A DNA stretch of 64,000 nt from Kribbella sp. NBC_00382 (GTDB lineage: Bacteria > Actinomycetota > Actinomycetes > Propionibacteriales > Kribbellaceae). Positions 16,733 to 25,352 of the stretch are shown here, in pieces. Where the stretch lies: assembly GCF_036067295.1 (NCBI RefSeq), contig NZ_CP107954.1, positions 7,626,001-7,690,000 of the forward strand. The letters are read 5' to 3'. Below the pieces are notes generated by a model that was given only the letters and a program-made list of their open reading frames with translations, made no database searches and was not told the origin of the DNA. The stretch's first letter is position 1; each line of letters opens with the position of its first letter. Position numbers and translations under genes: made by a program.

Positions 16733-16953
16733 TCGACGGCGCGCACATGGACGATCCCTCGCGCAACATGTCGCCCGGGCTCTGGCCGCGCCGGATGTTG
16801 CCGGGCTCGTACTGACCGCGCGCGATTGCGGCGTTCGCGGGTGCGGGGGCACCCGGATGAGACGGCCCACCGCGAACGCTTTCACCAAGCGGCCGACGGA
16901 GGAGGACGCGCACCAGGGGCGGGTGGGAGCGCCGGAGAAGCACGCGACGAGGG

Positions 16954-16983
16954 AGCGGGCGTAGCGGGAGCGGGCGTAGCGGG
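16954..16983. repeat. 15-bp tandem repeat, two copies
   Basis: GGAGCGGGCGTAGCG occurs twice without spacing. It lies in the gene-free stretch between the DUF222 gene and the valine operon. Confidence 0.7.
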
Positions 16984-17135
16984 CAGCTTGGGGCCGTCAC
17001 CCACCACAGATCCACCCGGCGACGATCCCGCCACCACCAGCCGACCCGGCTCCCACTCGACGTCGGACCCGCCACCGTCTTCACCAAGTGGGCGACCGAG
17101 GAGCCCGCGATCGGGTGGAGTGGGAGCCTGGCGCG

Positions 17136-17195
17136 GAGTGAGCGACGTAGGAGTGAGCGACGTAGGAGTGAGCGACGTAGGAATGAGCGTGGCGG
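17136..17195. repeat. 15-bp tandem repeat, three exact copies plus one decayed
   Basis: GAGTGAGCGACGTAG is repeated exactly at 17136, 17151 and 17166, followed by the diverged GAATGAGCGTGGCGG. The unit length is a multiple of three, but no believable gene contains it. Confidence 0.75.
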
Positions 17196-17235
17196 CAGGC
17201 GTGGGGAATACTCCGACCGGGACTGCCTGCCGCCA
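17190..17235. terminator. Hairpin downstream of the valine-degradation operon
   Basis: TGGCGGCAGGC and GCCTGCCGCCA form an 11-bp perfect stem around a 24-nt loop, directly after the end of the last gene of the minus-strand operon at 17241. Confidence 0.55.
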
Positions 17236-17240
17236 GGGGC

Positions 17241-18008
17241 TCAGCGGTGGGTGAAGTTTGGCTTGCGTTTTTCGGTGAAGGCGGTCATGCCTTCGGTGCG
17301 GTCGTCGAAGGCGAAGGTGGCGTGGAAGGTGCGCCGTTCGAAGAGGATGCCTTCGGCAAGGGTTGTTTCGAAGGAGCGGTTGACGGCCTCCTTCGCGACA
17401 TAGACAGCGGGCAGGGACATCGACGCGATCTTGTGGGCTACCTCGGATGCCTCAGCAAGCAAGGTCGACGCCGGGACGATGCGGGAGACCAGGCCGGCGC
17501 GTTCGGCTTCTTCGGCGGAGATGGTGCGGCCGGTGAGGATCAGGTCCATTGCCTTCGCCTTGCCGATCGCGCGGGTCAGGCGTTGCGAGCCTCCGATCCC
17601 CGGGATGACCCCGAGCGTGATCTCCGGCTGGCCGAATTTCGCCGTGTCCGCGGCGATCAGGATGTCGCAGATCATCGCCAGTTCGCACCCGCCACCCAGC
17701 GCGTATCCGCTGACCGCCGCGATCAATGGCGTACGGACCGCCGCCAGCCGATCCCAGGCCGTGAACCAGTCCGACAGATACATGTCCTGGTACGACTGTG
17801 CCTGCATCTCCTTGATGTCAGCCCCGGCCGCGAACGCCCGTTCCGACCCGGTGATCACGATCGCCGCGACCCCACGATCGGCGTCCAGCGAGGTCGCGGC
17901 CTCCACCACCTCGTGCATCAACTCCTCGTTCAAGGCGTTGAGTGCCTTCGGCCGATCCAAGGTGATCGTCGCCGTCCGCCCGTCGCGGGTCACGATGATG
18001 TTGTTCAT
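17241..18008 (-). CDS. Enoyl-CoA hydratase (crotonase family)
   Basis: A 255-residue crotonase-fold enzyme. The oxyanion-hole segments are AFAAGADIKEM and SGYALGGGCELAM, the first catalytic Glu lies in GGGCELA and the second in FGQPEITLGVIPG. This is the arrangement of short-chain enoyl-CoA hydratases. In this operon the fitting reaction is hydration of methacrylyl-CoA to 3-hydroxyisobutyryl-CoA in valine catabolism. It is the last gene of a five-gene minus-strand operon, and its ATG overlaps the preceding stop by 4 nt. Confidence 0.9.
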   Translation of the reverse strand: MNNIIVTRDGRTATITLDRPKALNALNEELMHEVVEAATSLDADRGVAAIVITGSERAFAAGADIKEMQAQSYQDMYLSDWFTAWDRLAAVRTPLIAAVSGYALGGGCELAMICDILIAADTAKFGQPEITLGVIPGIGGSQRLTRAIGKAKAMDLILTGRTISAEEAERAGLVSRIVPASTLLAEASEVAHKIASMSLPAVYVAKEAVNRSFETTLAEGILFERRTFHATFAFDDRTEGMTAFTEKRKPNFTHR

Positions 18009-18892
18009 GAAGCATCCCTGATCTCGTTGATGATGGCCGAGAAGTCCAGCCCCGAACCGTTGCCATCGGCAAACTCCCGGTAGAGCGCCGCAGCCAGGGC
18101 GCCCAGACTTGCTGACGTACCGGTCGACTCAGCAGCCTGCAGGGCCAGCCCGAGGTCCTTCGCCATCAGCGGCGCCGCAAAACCAGGCTGGTACGAACGG
18201 TTGGCCGGACTGGTCGGCACGGGACCCGGTACCGGGCAGTTGGTAGTCAAGGCCCAGCACTGACCCGACGCGGTCGACGTCACGTCGAACAGCGCCTGAT
18301 GCGAAAGCCCCAGCTTCTCGCCGAGTACAAAAGCTTCGCTCACCCCGATCATCGAGATGCCGAGAATCAGGTTGTTGCAGATCTTCGCCGCCTGCCCAGC
18401 CCCCGGCTCGCCACAGTGCACGACGCGCCCAGCCATCGGATCCAGTACCTCGCGTACCGCCTCGAGATCCTCAGCCAGCGCCCCCACCATCAGCGTCAAC
18501 GTCCCCGCGGTGGCGCCGACGACGCCACCCGAGACCGGAGCATCAAGCGCCCGGTGACCAGCCTTGACGACAAGGGCACCCGCCTCACGCGCGTCCGACA
18601 CCGCGATCGTCGAGCAGTCCACGAAGTACGCACCCGCAGGCGCCGCGGCCAACAGCCCGTCAGCACCTTGATAGACATCGAGCACATGCCGCCCACTAGG
18701 CAGCATCGTGATGACCACTTCAGCCCCGACAACCGCCTCGACAGCAGAAGCAGCCACCACGACGCCGGCCTCAGCAGCCAAAGCGCGCGCCGCATCCACA
18801 GGATCGAAGCCGGTCACCACATACCCAGCCTTGACCAGGTTTGCCGCCATCGGCCCACCCATGTTGCCCAGCCCGATAAACCCAACCTTCAC
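18005..18892 (-). CDS. mmsB: 3-hydroxyisobutyrate dehydrogenase
   Basis: A 295-residue NAD-dependent beta-hydroxyacid dehydrogenase. It starts MKVGFIGLGNMGGPMAANL (dinucleotide-binding GxGxxG), has the substrate motif DAPVSGGVVGATAGTLTLMVG, the catalytic-Lys segment GAGQAAKICNNLILG, and a final KDLGLAL segment. It oxidises 3-hydroxyisobutyrate to methylmalonate semialdehyde, between the hydrolase encoded upstream and MmsA. It overlaps both neighbours by 4 nt, so the operon is translationally coupled. Confidence 0.93.
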   Translation of the reverse strand: MKVGFIGLGNMGGPMAANLVKAGYVVTGFDPVDAARALAAEAGVVVAASAVEAVVGAEVVITMLPSGRHVLDVYQGADGLLAAAPAGAYFVDCSTIAVSDAREAGALVVKAGHRALDAPVSGGVVGATAGTLTLMVGALAEDLEAVREVLDPMAGRVVHCGEPGAGQAAKICNNLILGISMIGVSEAFVLGEKLGLSHQALFDVTSTASGQCWALTTNCPVPGPVPTSPANRSYQPGFAAPLMAKDLGLALQAAESTGTSASLGALAAALYREFADGNGSGLDFSAIINEIRDAS

Positions 18893-19941
18893 AATGCACT
18901 CCCCTGGGTCAGTCCAAGCTCATCAGCACCAAGCCCAGCGAAGTACGCCGCAACCGTCTCCTCAGCAACATCGTCGAGCGACGACGGCACCCACTGCGGA
19001 TTGCGATCCTTATCGATCACCTGCGCCCGAACCCCCTCCAGAAAGTCATGCGACCCGTGGAACCGCAACGACAAGCGGTACTCCTGATCAAGCGCCTCCC
19101 GCAGCGACGAGAAGTCCGCCGCCGACCGCAACGCCCGCAGCGTCACCTTCACCGAGATCGGCGACTTCCCAGCCAGTACTAAGGCCGTCGCCCGCGCCGC
19201 CTCAACCTCCGACGCCGCCAACCGCGCATGGATCTTCACCACGTCATCGCCCTCGTACGCCGCATCGATCCACTCCCGATCCGCCAGTAACCCAGAAGCC
19301 GGAGCCTCCAAAGCCACCGCCGCCAACGCCTCAGCCGGCGCCACAGAAGCCAGTGAAGCAATCAACGCAGGAAGCCGATCGCTAGACACATACCAATCGG
19401 CCAACCCCACAGCGATCGCATCGCCCGCCTGCACAGACCCAGCCGTCAGCGCCAGATGCGTCCCCAACTCCCCCGGCGCCCGCGACAGCAGATAGGTCCC
19501 ACCGATATCAGGGAAGAACCCGATCCCCGTCTCCGGCATCCCGATCTTCGACCGCTCGGTGACGACCCGCAAATCAGCATGCGCCGACAGCCCGATCCCG
19601 CCACCCAGCACTATCCCGTCCATGATCGCCACGAACGGCTTCGGGTACTCAGCGATCGTCGCATCCAGCCGGTACTCCGCGGCCCAGAACTCTGCCGACG
19701 CCGTACCACCGGCAAGCCCGTCCTGGTAGATCGAGACGATGTCGCCACCCGCACACAACCCGCGCTCGCCGCTACCGGTCAGCACCACCGTCTGCACCGA
19801 TGGATCGGAAGCCCACGAATCCAGCGCCGTCTGGATCAGCGTCACCATCTCGTGGGTCAGCGCGTTGATCGCCTTCGGCCGGTTGAGCACGATGTGCCCC
19901 GCCCGGCCGTCCTGGCTGATCAGCACAGTGGGCTCGGTCAT
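18889..19941 (-). CDS. 3-hydroxyisobutyryl-CoA hydrolase
   Basis: A 350-residue crotonase-superfamily enzyme with the features that separate HIBYL-CoA hydrolases from hydratases: GLCAGGDIVSIY, 'GIVLGGGIGLSAHADLRVVTERSKIGMPETGIGFFPDIGGTYLLSR', and extra C-terminal helices with SSLREALDQEYRLSLRF and GVRAQVIDKDRNPQW. It releases CoA from 3-hydroxyisobutyryl-CoA so that MmsB can act on the free acid. The position between the acyl-CoA dehydrogenase and mmsB genes, with 4-nt overlaps on both sides, supports this over a generic hydratase. Confidence 0.9.
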   Translation of the reverse strand: MTEPTVLISQDGRAGHIVLNRPKAINALTHEMVTLIQTALDSWASDPSVQTVVLTGSGERGLCAGGDIVSIYQDGLAGGTASAEFWAAEYRLDATIAEYPKPFVAIMDGIVLGGGIGLSAHADLRVVTERSKIGMPETGIGFFPDIGGTYLLSRAPGELGTHLALTAGSVQAGDAIAVGLADWYVSSDRLPALIASLASVAPAEALAAVALEAPASGLLADREWIDAAYEGDDVVKIHARLAASEVEAARATALVLAGKSPISVKVTLRALRSAADFSSLREALDQEYRLSLRFHGSHDFLEGVRAQVIDKDRNPQWVPSSLDDVAEETVAAYFAGLGADELGLTQGSAL

Positions 19942-21080
19942 GCCGCCTCCTCGATGAGCGCGCGGCCGACGATCAGTCGCATGATCTCGTTGGTTCCTTC
20001 CAGGATCTGGTGGACGCGCAGGTCGCGGACCACCTTCTCGATGCCGTACTCGCTCAGGTACCCGTACCCGCCGTGCAACTGCAAAGCCTTGTTCGCAACG
20101 CCGAATGCGGCATCAGTCACGAACCGCTTAGCCATCGCGCAAACCTTCGCCGCATCAGCCGCCCGACTATCAAGCGTCCGAGCCGCGTGATGCAGCAAGC
20201 ACCGCGACGCCTCCAGCTCAGTCGCCATGTCGGCCAACTGAAACACCAACGCCTGCTGGCTGATCAGCGGCCCGCCAAACGCCGTGCGGGTCTGCAGATA
20301 GCTGGTCGCCTGCTCCAAAGCCCATTGCGCACCACCAAGAGAGCACGCGGCGATATTCAACCGACCACCGTTGAGCCCGCGCATCGCAATGCCGAACCCC
20401 TCACCCTCCTCGCCAAGACGCTGAGACAAAGGAACCCGTACGCCGTCCAGGATCACCTGCCGCGTCGGCTGCGCATGCCAACCCATCTTGCGCTCGTTCA
20501 CCCCGAACGACAGCCCGTCAGCATCCCCGGGCACGATGAAAGCGGTGATCCCCCGCGGCCCAGCATCGCCGGTACGCGCCATCACGACGTACACGCTGGA
20601 CGACCCCGCACCCGAGATGAACTGCTTCACCCCATCGAGCACATACCCATCGCCGTCGCGGCGAGCCGTAGTCCGCAAGGCCCCCGCGTCCGAGCCGGCC
20701 TCAGGCTCGGTGAGGCAGTAGCTCCCCAGCCCTTCCATACTTGCCAATCCAGGCACCCACCGCTGACGCTGGGAGTCAGTACCAGCCGAGTCGATCATCG
20801 ACACGACCATGTTGTGGATCGACACGTACGCCGCGATCGCGGTGTCCCCTCGCGCCAATTCCTCGAAGATCGTCACCGCCTCGAGCCGCCCCAGCCCCGA
20901 GCCACCGACATCCTCGGCGACGCAGATACCACCCAGCCCGAGATCACCGGCGCGCCGCAGTACATCGACAGGAAAGTGCTTGGTCTGATCCCACTCGATC
21001 GCGTTCGGCGCCAGCTCGTGCTCGGCGAACTTGCGCACCTCCCGCGCGATCGCGTCCAGCTCTTCGTTGTCCGAGGTCAT
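19938..21080 (-). CDS. Acyl-CoA dehydrogenase, probably isobutyryl-CoA dehydrogenase
   Basis: A 380-residue acyl-CoA dehydrogenase: GLGGICVAEDVGGSG, YCLTEPEAGSDAGALRTTA, 'GGRLNIAACSLGGAQWALE', the C-terminal LQLHGGYGYLSEYGIEKVVRD and ILEGTNEIMRLIVGR. The Glu of EGTNE is the usual catalytic base position. The operon (hydratase, HIBYL-CoA hydrolase, MmsB, MmsA) makes isobutyryl-CoA the best substrate, equivalent to human ACAD8. It begins 4 nt after the end of mmsA. Confidence 0.9.
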   Translation of the reverse strand: MTSDNEELDAIAREVRKFAEHELAPNAIEWDQTKHFPVDVLRRAGDLGLGGICVAEDVGGSGLGRLEAVTIFEELARGDTAIAAYVSIHNMVVSMIDSAGTDSQRQRWVPGLASMEGLGSYCLTEPEAGSDAGALRTTARRDGDGYVLDGVKQFISGAGSSSVYVVMARTGDAGPRGITAFIVPGDADGLSFGVNERKMGWHAQPTRQVILDGVRVPLSQRLGEEGEGFGIAMRGLNGGRLNIAACSLGGAQWALEQATSYLQTRTAFGGPLISQQALVFQLADMATELEASRCLLHHAARTLDSRAADAAKVCAMAKRFVTDAAFGVANKALQLHGGYGYLSEYGIEKVVRDLRVHQILEGTNEIMRLIVGRALIEEAA

Positions 21081-21084
21081 CGCG

Positions 21085-22584
21085 TCAGCTCATCGTCGGG
21101 ATGACGAAGCTGGCACCCTCTTTGGCTCCTGAAGGCCACCGCGACGTCACCGTCTTGGTCTTCGTGTAGAAGCGGAAAGAGTCGGGCCCGTGCTGGTTCA
21201 GATCGCCGAAGCCGGACCGCTTCCAGCCGCCGAACGTGTGGTACGCGATCGGTACCGGGATCGGCACGTTCACGCCGACCATGCCGACATTGACGCGTGC
21301 GGTGAAGTCCCGCGCGGTGTCGCCGTCCCGGGTGAAGATCGAGACACCGTTGCCGTAGGCATGCTCACTCGGCAGCCGGAGTGCTTCCTCGTACGTCTCC
21401 GCGCGCGCGATCACGAGTACCGGCCCGAAGATCTCCTCGTCGTAGATCCGCATGCCCGGACCGACCTTGTCGAACAACGTCGGCCCGAGGAAGAAGCCCG
21501 ACTCGTGGCCGGCCAGAACGAAGTCCCGACCGTCGACCAGCAACTCCGCGCCCTCTTCGACACCGGCCCCGATGTAGTCGATCACCCGCTGCCGCGCCTC
21601 GGCGGTGACGAGCGGTCCGTAGTCGGCCTTCTCATCCAGGCTGTGCCCGACGGTCAACTCAGCGATCCGCTCCTTCAGCTTCGCCACGAGCGCGTCGGCC
21701 GTCTCCGCACCGACCGGTACCGCCACCGAGATCGCCATGCACCGCTCGCCGGCCGAACCGTACCCAGCACCGATGAGCGCATCGGCGACATCGTCGAGGT
21801 CCGCGTCAGGCATCACGATCATGTGGTTCTTGGCGCCGCCGAAGCACTGCGCCCGCTTACCGTTGGCCGCCGCGGACTCATAGATGTACTGCGCGATCGG
21901 CGTCGACCCGACGAAGCCGACGGCCCTGACGCGCTCATCCTCCAGCAGCGTGTCGACCGCTTCCTTGTCCCCGTTGACGACGTTGAAGACACCGGCCGGC
22001 AGCCCCGCCTCGAGGAACAATTCGGCAATCCGCAACGGCACCGAAGGATCGCGCTCAGACGGCTTGAGGATGAACGCATTGCCCGCGGCCAGCGCCGGTC
22101 CGGCCTTCCACAGCGGAATCATCGCCGGGAAGTTGAACGGCGTGATCCCAGCAACCACACCAAGCGGCTGACGCATCGAGTAGACGTCGATGCCGGTACC
22201 AGCGCCGGTCGTGTACTCCCCCTTGAGCAGGTGCGGTCCCCCGGCAGCGAACTCGATCACCTCGAGCCCACGCTGGATGTCCCCCTTGGCATCCGCAACG
22301 GTCTTCCCGTGCTCACTCGACAGGGTCCGAGCCAGCGACTCCATGTCCCGGTTGACCAGGTCGAGGAAGCGCAGCAACACCCGCGCCCGCCGCTGCGGGT
22401 TCCAAGCCGCCCACTCGAGCTGAGCCCGCTCGGCGTCATCGATCGCCGCGACGACCTCCGCCTTACTGGCCAGCGGCACCCGCGCCTGCACGCCACCCGT
22501 GTTCGGATCGAAGACGTCGGCGAACCGTCCCGAGGTCCCTGCGAGGTGCTGCCCGGCCACAAAGTGGCTCAGCTCAGTGCTCAA
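21085..22584 (-). CDS. mmsA: Methylmalonate-semialdehyde dehydrogenase (CoA-acylating)
   Basis: About 499 residues. It has the aldehyde dehydrogenase core with GITPFNFPAMIPLWK, the nucleotide-binding FVGSTPIAQYIYESAAANGKR, and the catalytic Cys in GSAGERCMAIS, the MmsA version of the active-site motif. It converts methylmalonate semialdehyde to propionyl-CoA using NAD+ and CoA, and also handles malonate semialdehyde. TTG 22584 is preferred because GGGAG lies 7 nt upstream and it yields the family's LSTELSHFVAG start; a GTG at 22626 would give 14 extra residues. It is the first gene of the valine operon, preceded by a palindromic operator-like element. Confidence 0.92.
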   Translation of the reverse strand: MSTELSHFVAGQHLAGTSGRFADVFDPNTGGVQARVPLASKAEVVAAIDDAERAQLEWAAWNPQRRARVLLRFLDLVNRDMESLARTLSSEHGKTVADAKGDIQRGLEVIEFAAGGPHLLKGEYTTGAGTGIDVYSMRQPLGVVAGITPFNFPAMIPLWKAGPALAAGNAFILKPSERDPSVPLRIAELFLEAGLPAGVFNVVNGDKEAVDTLLEDERVRAVGFVGSTPIAQYIYESAAANGKRAQCFGGAKNHMIVMPDADLDDVADALIGAGYGSAGERCMAISVAVPVGAETADALVAKLKERIAELTVGHSLDEKADYGPLVTAEARQRVIDYIGAGVEEGAELLVDGRDFVLAGHESGFFLGPTLFDKVGPGMRIYDEEIFGPVLVIARAETYEEALRLPSEHAYGNGVSIFTRDGDTARDFTARVNVGMVGVNVPIPVPIAYHTFGGWKRSGFGDLNQHGPDSFRFYTKTKTVTSRWPSGAKEGASFVIPTMS

Positions 22585-22633
22585 CGTCTCACTCCCGTAC
22601 GTCGCGACTGCAATGGGCAGCCTCACCAGATAC

Positions 22634-22665
22634 TAGGAAGTCCGACTATATGCGTGGACGTCCTA
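22634..22665. promoter_or_regulatory. Imperfect palindrome upstream of mmsA, likely operator
   Basis: TAGGAAGTCCGAC and GTGGACGTCCTA form inverted arms around TATATGC, with the half-site GGACKTCCTA. The site lies 50-82 nt upstream of the preferred mmsA start and overlaps the AT-rich stretch that would serve as -10. No regulator gene is adjacent. Confidence 0.5.
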
Positions 22666-22700
22666 CTATTTGCCGAAGAGTGACCGACCGCACTTAACCT

Positions 22701-23633
22701 TCAAGCAGCTTGTCGACGGGTTGCTCGCACCCGGCGAACAACCAGTACTACGGCAGCCGCAACCAGGACGAGCGCCAGCAGCAACGCCCATGGGATCGTC
22801 CACGCGTGGGCGCTGGTCTTACTGACCGGGAAGGTCGCCGTCGAGCCGGCCGCGTCGGTGACCAACGGGAGCAGGTCGACCGCCGCGGTCAGACGGCCGG
22901 CAGCGGTTACGTCGTGGACAGGTACGGAGACCTTCCACGTCTCGCCGGGCAGCAGCTGAGGCGAGTCCGCGATCGCGCCCGACTTGGCCTTCAGCTGTCC
23001 GAAGGGGCCGGAGACCGACGCCTCTTGGCGGGCCGCGGCGATCGTGTTGCCGGTGTTGCGGATCTCGTAGGCGACGGTGGCATCGCCGCTACCGAGCAGC
23101 TTGCCCGAGTACTGCACTGTCAGGTCCTCGACCGCGAGGCTCGGCTTGAGTTCTCCGCTGACTCGCAACCGGATCCGGATGGCGAGCCGGCGCTCGACAT
23201 CGTTCTGGGTCAGCGAGGTGATGACGCCGCCAAGATGGTCACCCGGTCGCGCGTCGGCCGGTACGGCGATCTTGAAAGGCACCTCGACGGACTTGCCCGG
23301 CAGAACCCTTACCTGCTTGCGATCTGCATGCACCCAGGTACCGAGATCCTTCGAGTCAGCACCCCGAAGATCGAGCTCGCCGTCCGCCGTGGTGAAGGCG
23401 TCCCCTGCGTAGACCGCGAGGTCAATCGGCGCCTTGCCACGGTTCACCACGACAAAAGCGTCCTCTACCTGGCCTCCAGCAGCGAGCGTGTAAGCGTAGT
23501 TCGCCCGGCCGGAGCCGTAGCTGTTCGACGCCGTCTTCACCTGCCAGGGCGTGCCGTCATCCGCCGCGGCGGTGCCCGCTCCCAAAACGATGGCACCGAC
23601 AGCTAGCAGCACTACACCGGGCATACGAAACAT
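22701..23633 (-). CDS. Secreted, membrane-anchored DUF916-like protein
   Basis: A 310-residue protein with an N-terminal signal peptide (MFRMPGVVLLAVGAIVLGAGTAAA), two beta-sandwich-like regions, and a C-terminal membrane helix (about residues 278-300, WALLLALVLVAAAVVLVV) followed by a basic tail. The Y-AYTLAAGGQVEDAFVVVNRG and ADARPGDHLGGVI segments resemble the DUF916/WxL-associated family, thought to act in cell-wall or surface-protein attachment. It is outward-facing and anchored. It lies downstream of, and on the same strand as, the phosphoesterase gene, separated from it by a terminator. Confidence 0.7.
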   Translation of the reverse strand: MFRMPGVVLLAVGAIVLGAGTAAADDGTPWQVKTASNSYGSGRANYAYTLAAGGQVEDAFVVVNRGKAPIDLAVYAGDAFTTADGELDLRGADSKDLGTWVHADRKQVRVLPGKSVEVPFKIAVPADARPGDHLGGVITSLTQNDVERRLAIRIRLRVSGELKPSLAVEDLTVQYSGKLLGSGDATVAYEIRNTGNTIAAARQEASVSGPFGQLKAKSGAIADSPQLLPGETWKVSVPVHDVTAAGRLTAAVDLLPLVTDAAGSTATFPVSKTSAHAWTIPWALLLALVLVAAAVVLVVRRVRATRRQAA

Positions 23634-23655
23634 CTGGCAATCTCCAATGCGAAAA

Positions 23656-23683
23656 GGGCGGGCGCCCCAGAGAGCGCCCGCCC
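23656..23683 (-). terminator. Intrinsic terminator of the phosphoesterase gene
   Basis: GGGCGGGCGC and GCGCCCGCCC form a 10-bp perfect stem. On the minus strand the stem is followed by TTTTC, giving a short U-tract, 9 nt after the stop codon of the minus-strand gene ending at 23692. Confidence 0.8.
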
Positions 23684-23691
23684 CGCGAGGG

Positions 23692-25227
23692 TCAGCTCAC
23701 CGAGGTGAGGGTGACCTTCTCCTGACCGTCTTCCGTCGTGGTCTTGCTCTGGGTCCAGTTCACGCCGTCGGCGGCCGCGGCGCGGACACCACGGTCGTTG
23801 TACGGGTAGTACCGGACCCGGTCGATCACGGAGCCGACCGGCTGGGCCGGGCTGGCGCCGCTGTTCGGACCGCACCAGGCGACGCGCCCGAGCTCGACCG
23901 CGGCGTTCGGGGCGGCACAGGTACCGCTGCGGATCTCCTCGACCGTGAGCTTGTCGTCGCGCACGTCGACCTTCACGTACGTCCGGACGTGCTCCTGGTT
24001 CTCGACCGAGTTGGCCCAGTGGTTCTTCGGGTTCAACGGGTCGGGACCGTAGTTCGGGTCCTTGCTGGTGTCGGGTGCCGTCAGGTCGTAGTACTTCGAA
24101 CCCGACGCCGAGTTCGCCGTCACGTAGATGACGCCGCCCGGACCCTGCTCCACCTTGGTGGCGCCCGGCTGCTCGGCCGGGTTGGCCTTCTTGCCGTTCT
24201 TGATCACGTAGCTACGCGAGTAGCTGTGGTCGTGGCCCTGCAGCACCAGGTCGACGCCGAGGTTCGAGAAGGCCGTCGGGAAGTCCAGCCGGCGCTTCTG
24301 GTTGTCGGTGTCGTTGGCGTGATCGGCCGGCGAGTAGATCGAGTGGTGGTACACGAGCACCGTGTACTTCGCACCCGCGCCCTGCGCCTGGATCACCTTG
24401 CTGACGTAGTCGATGTGCGCTGCGTCGGCGTTGTTGGCGTAGGCGTTGCTGTTCAGGTCGACGAACAGCACGTCCTTGTACTTGTACCAGTAGTCGCCGC
24501 CCGATTCGGACTTGGCGTCACCGCGGTAGAACGGTGCCGAACGGTCGGTGTTCGGAGTCCAGAAGTGCTGCTCGTAGGCCTTGCCGCCGACATCGTGGTT
24601 GCCGATGGTCGCCGCCCACGGGTACTGCCGCAGCTTGTCGGAACCCAGGAAGGCGTCCCACTGCGGCTCGTTGTTGGCCGTCTCGACCTGGTCGCCACCG
24701 GAGACCAGGAGCTCGGCGCTCGGGTTGGCGGTCAGTGCGACGTTGAGCGTGTCGGCCCAGCCGGCGCCGTCCCGCGCGACGTCCCCGGACGACCCGATCT
24801 GCGGGTCGCCGAAGAACAGGAAGTCGTAGTCACCGCTGAACGCGTGCGTCTTGAACGTGTACGCCGGCGACCAGGTGGCGCCGTTGCCGACGTGGTACGT
24901 GTACGACGTGTTCTGCTTCAACCCGTCGAGCGTCGCGTGCCCGTTGAAGCCGCCGTTCACGACGTTGGCGGCAACGGTGGCCGGGAAGCTGGTCGCGTTC
25001 GCCGGGAACTTGCCCTTGACGATCTTCGCGGTCTCGGCCAGCTCGACGACCTGCGCCGCGTCGGTCGAGGCGTACCAGCTCACGACGCGTTGAGCCTCGG
25101 AGGAGCCGACTCCGAGGATGATCCGGGTGGGTGCCGGGGCATCGGCGGCCTGCGCCGTACCCAGACCGCCGCCGAACGCCACCGAGGCGCCGACGGCGGC
25201 TACTGCCACCCATTTGATGAGCTTCAT
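23692..25227 (-). CDS. Secreted purple-acid-phosphatase-like metallophosphoesterase
   Basis: A 511-residue exported protein with a signal peptide ending TAQAAD. An N-terminal fibronectin-like purple acid phosphatase domain (about residues 33-135, HATLDGLKQNTSYTYHVGNG) precedes the calcineurin-like phosphoesterase domain. That domain carries the metal motifs in order: FFGDPQIG, SGGDQVE, IGNHD, VYHHS and QGHDHSYSR. These supply all dimetal ligands, so the enzyme should be active on phosphate esters outside the cell. Phosphate scavenging is the likely role; no PHO box was identified. Confidence 0.88.
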   Translation of the reverse strand: MKLIKWVAVAAVGASVAFGGGLGTAQAADAPAPTRIILGVGSSEAQRVVSWYASTDAAQVVELAETAKIVKGKFPANATSFPATVAANVVNGGFNGHATLDGLKQNTSYTYHVGNGATWSPAYTFKTHAFSGDYDFLFFGDPQIGSSGDVARDGAGWADTLNVALTANPSAELLVSGGDQVETANNEPQWDAFLGSDKLRQYPWAATIGNHDVGGKAYEQHFWTPNTDRSAPFYRGDAKSESGGDYWYKYKDVLFVDLNSNAYANNADAAHIDYVSKVIQAQGAGAKYTVLVYHHSIYSPADHANDTDNQKRRLDFPTAFSNLGVDLVLQGHDHSYSRSYVIKNGKKANPAEQPGATKVEQGPGGVIYVTANSASGSKYYDLTAPDTSKDPNYGPDPLNPKNHWANSVENQEHVRTYVKVDVRDDKLTVEEIRSGTCAAPNAAVELGRVAWCGPNSGASPAQPVGSVIDRVRYYPYNDRGVRAAAADGVNWTQSKTTTEDGQEKVTLTSVS

Positions 25228-25352
25228 CGATTGTCCATCCCCCTACAGAGGTGGTGCCTGAAAGTGCGATCCGAGCGTCTTCCCGGTCGGTGGAATTCAG
25301 GTGAACAAGGGTTCACTACTCGACTGCACGCCACGCAACAGTCGAGGGCGCG

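Larger units (their letters stand above)
16733..17240. other. Gene-free stretch with short repeats
   Basis: No convincing gene is found here. The open frames on both strands are Gly/Pro/Arg/Ser-rich and lack any family feature. The stretch contains a 10-bp inverted repeat (GCGTTCGCGG at 16831-16840 and CCGCGAACGC at 16870-16879), two sets of 15-bp tandem repeats, and the hairpin closing the valine operon. It may be a decayed region behind the repeated DUF222 gene. Confidence 0.5.

Noticed and set aside
16826..17254. Possible 142-codon gene with GVSDV repeats
   Set aside because: Low-complexity composition, no ribosome site of note, crosses into the end of the enoyl-CoA hydratase gene; the repeat explains the open frame.
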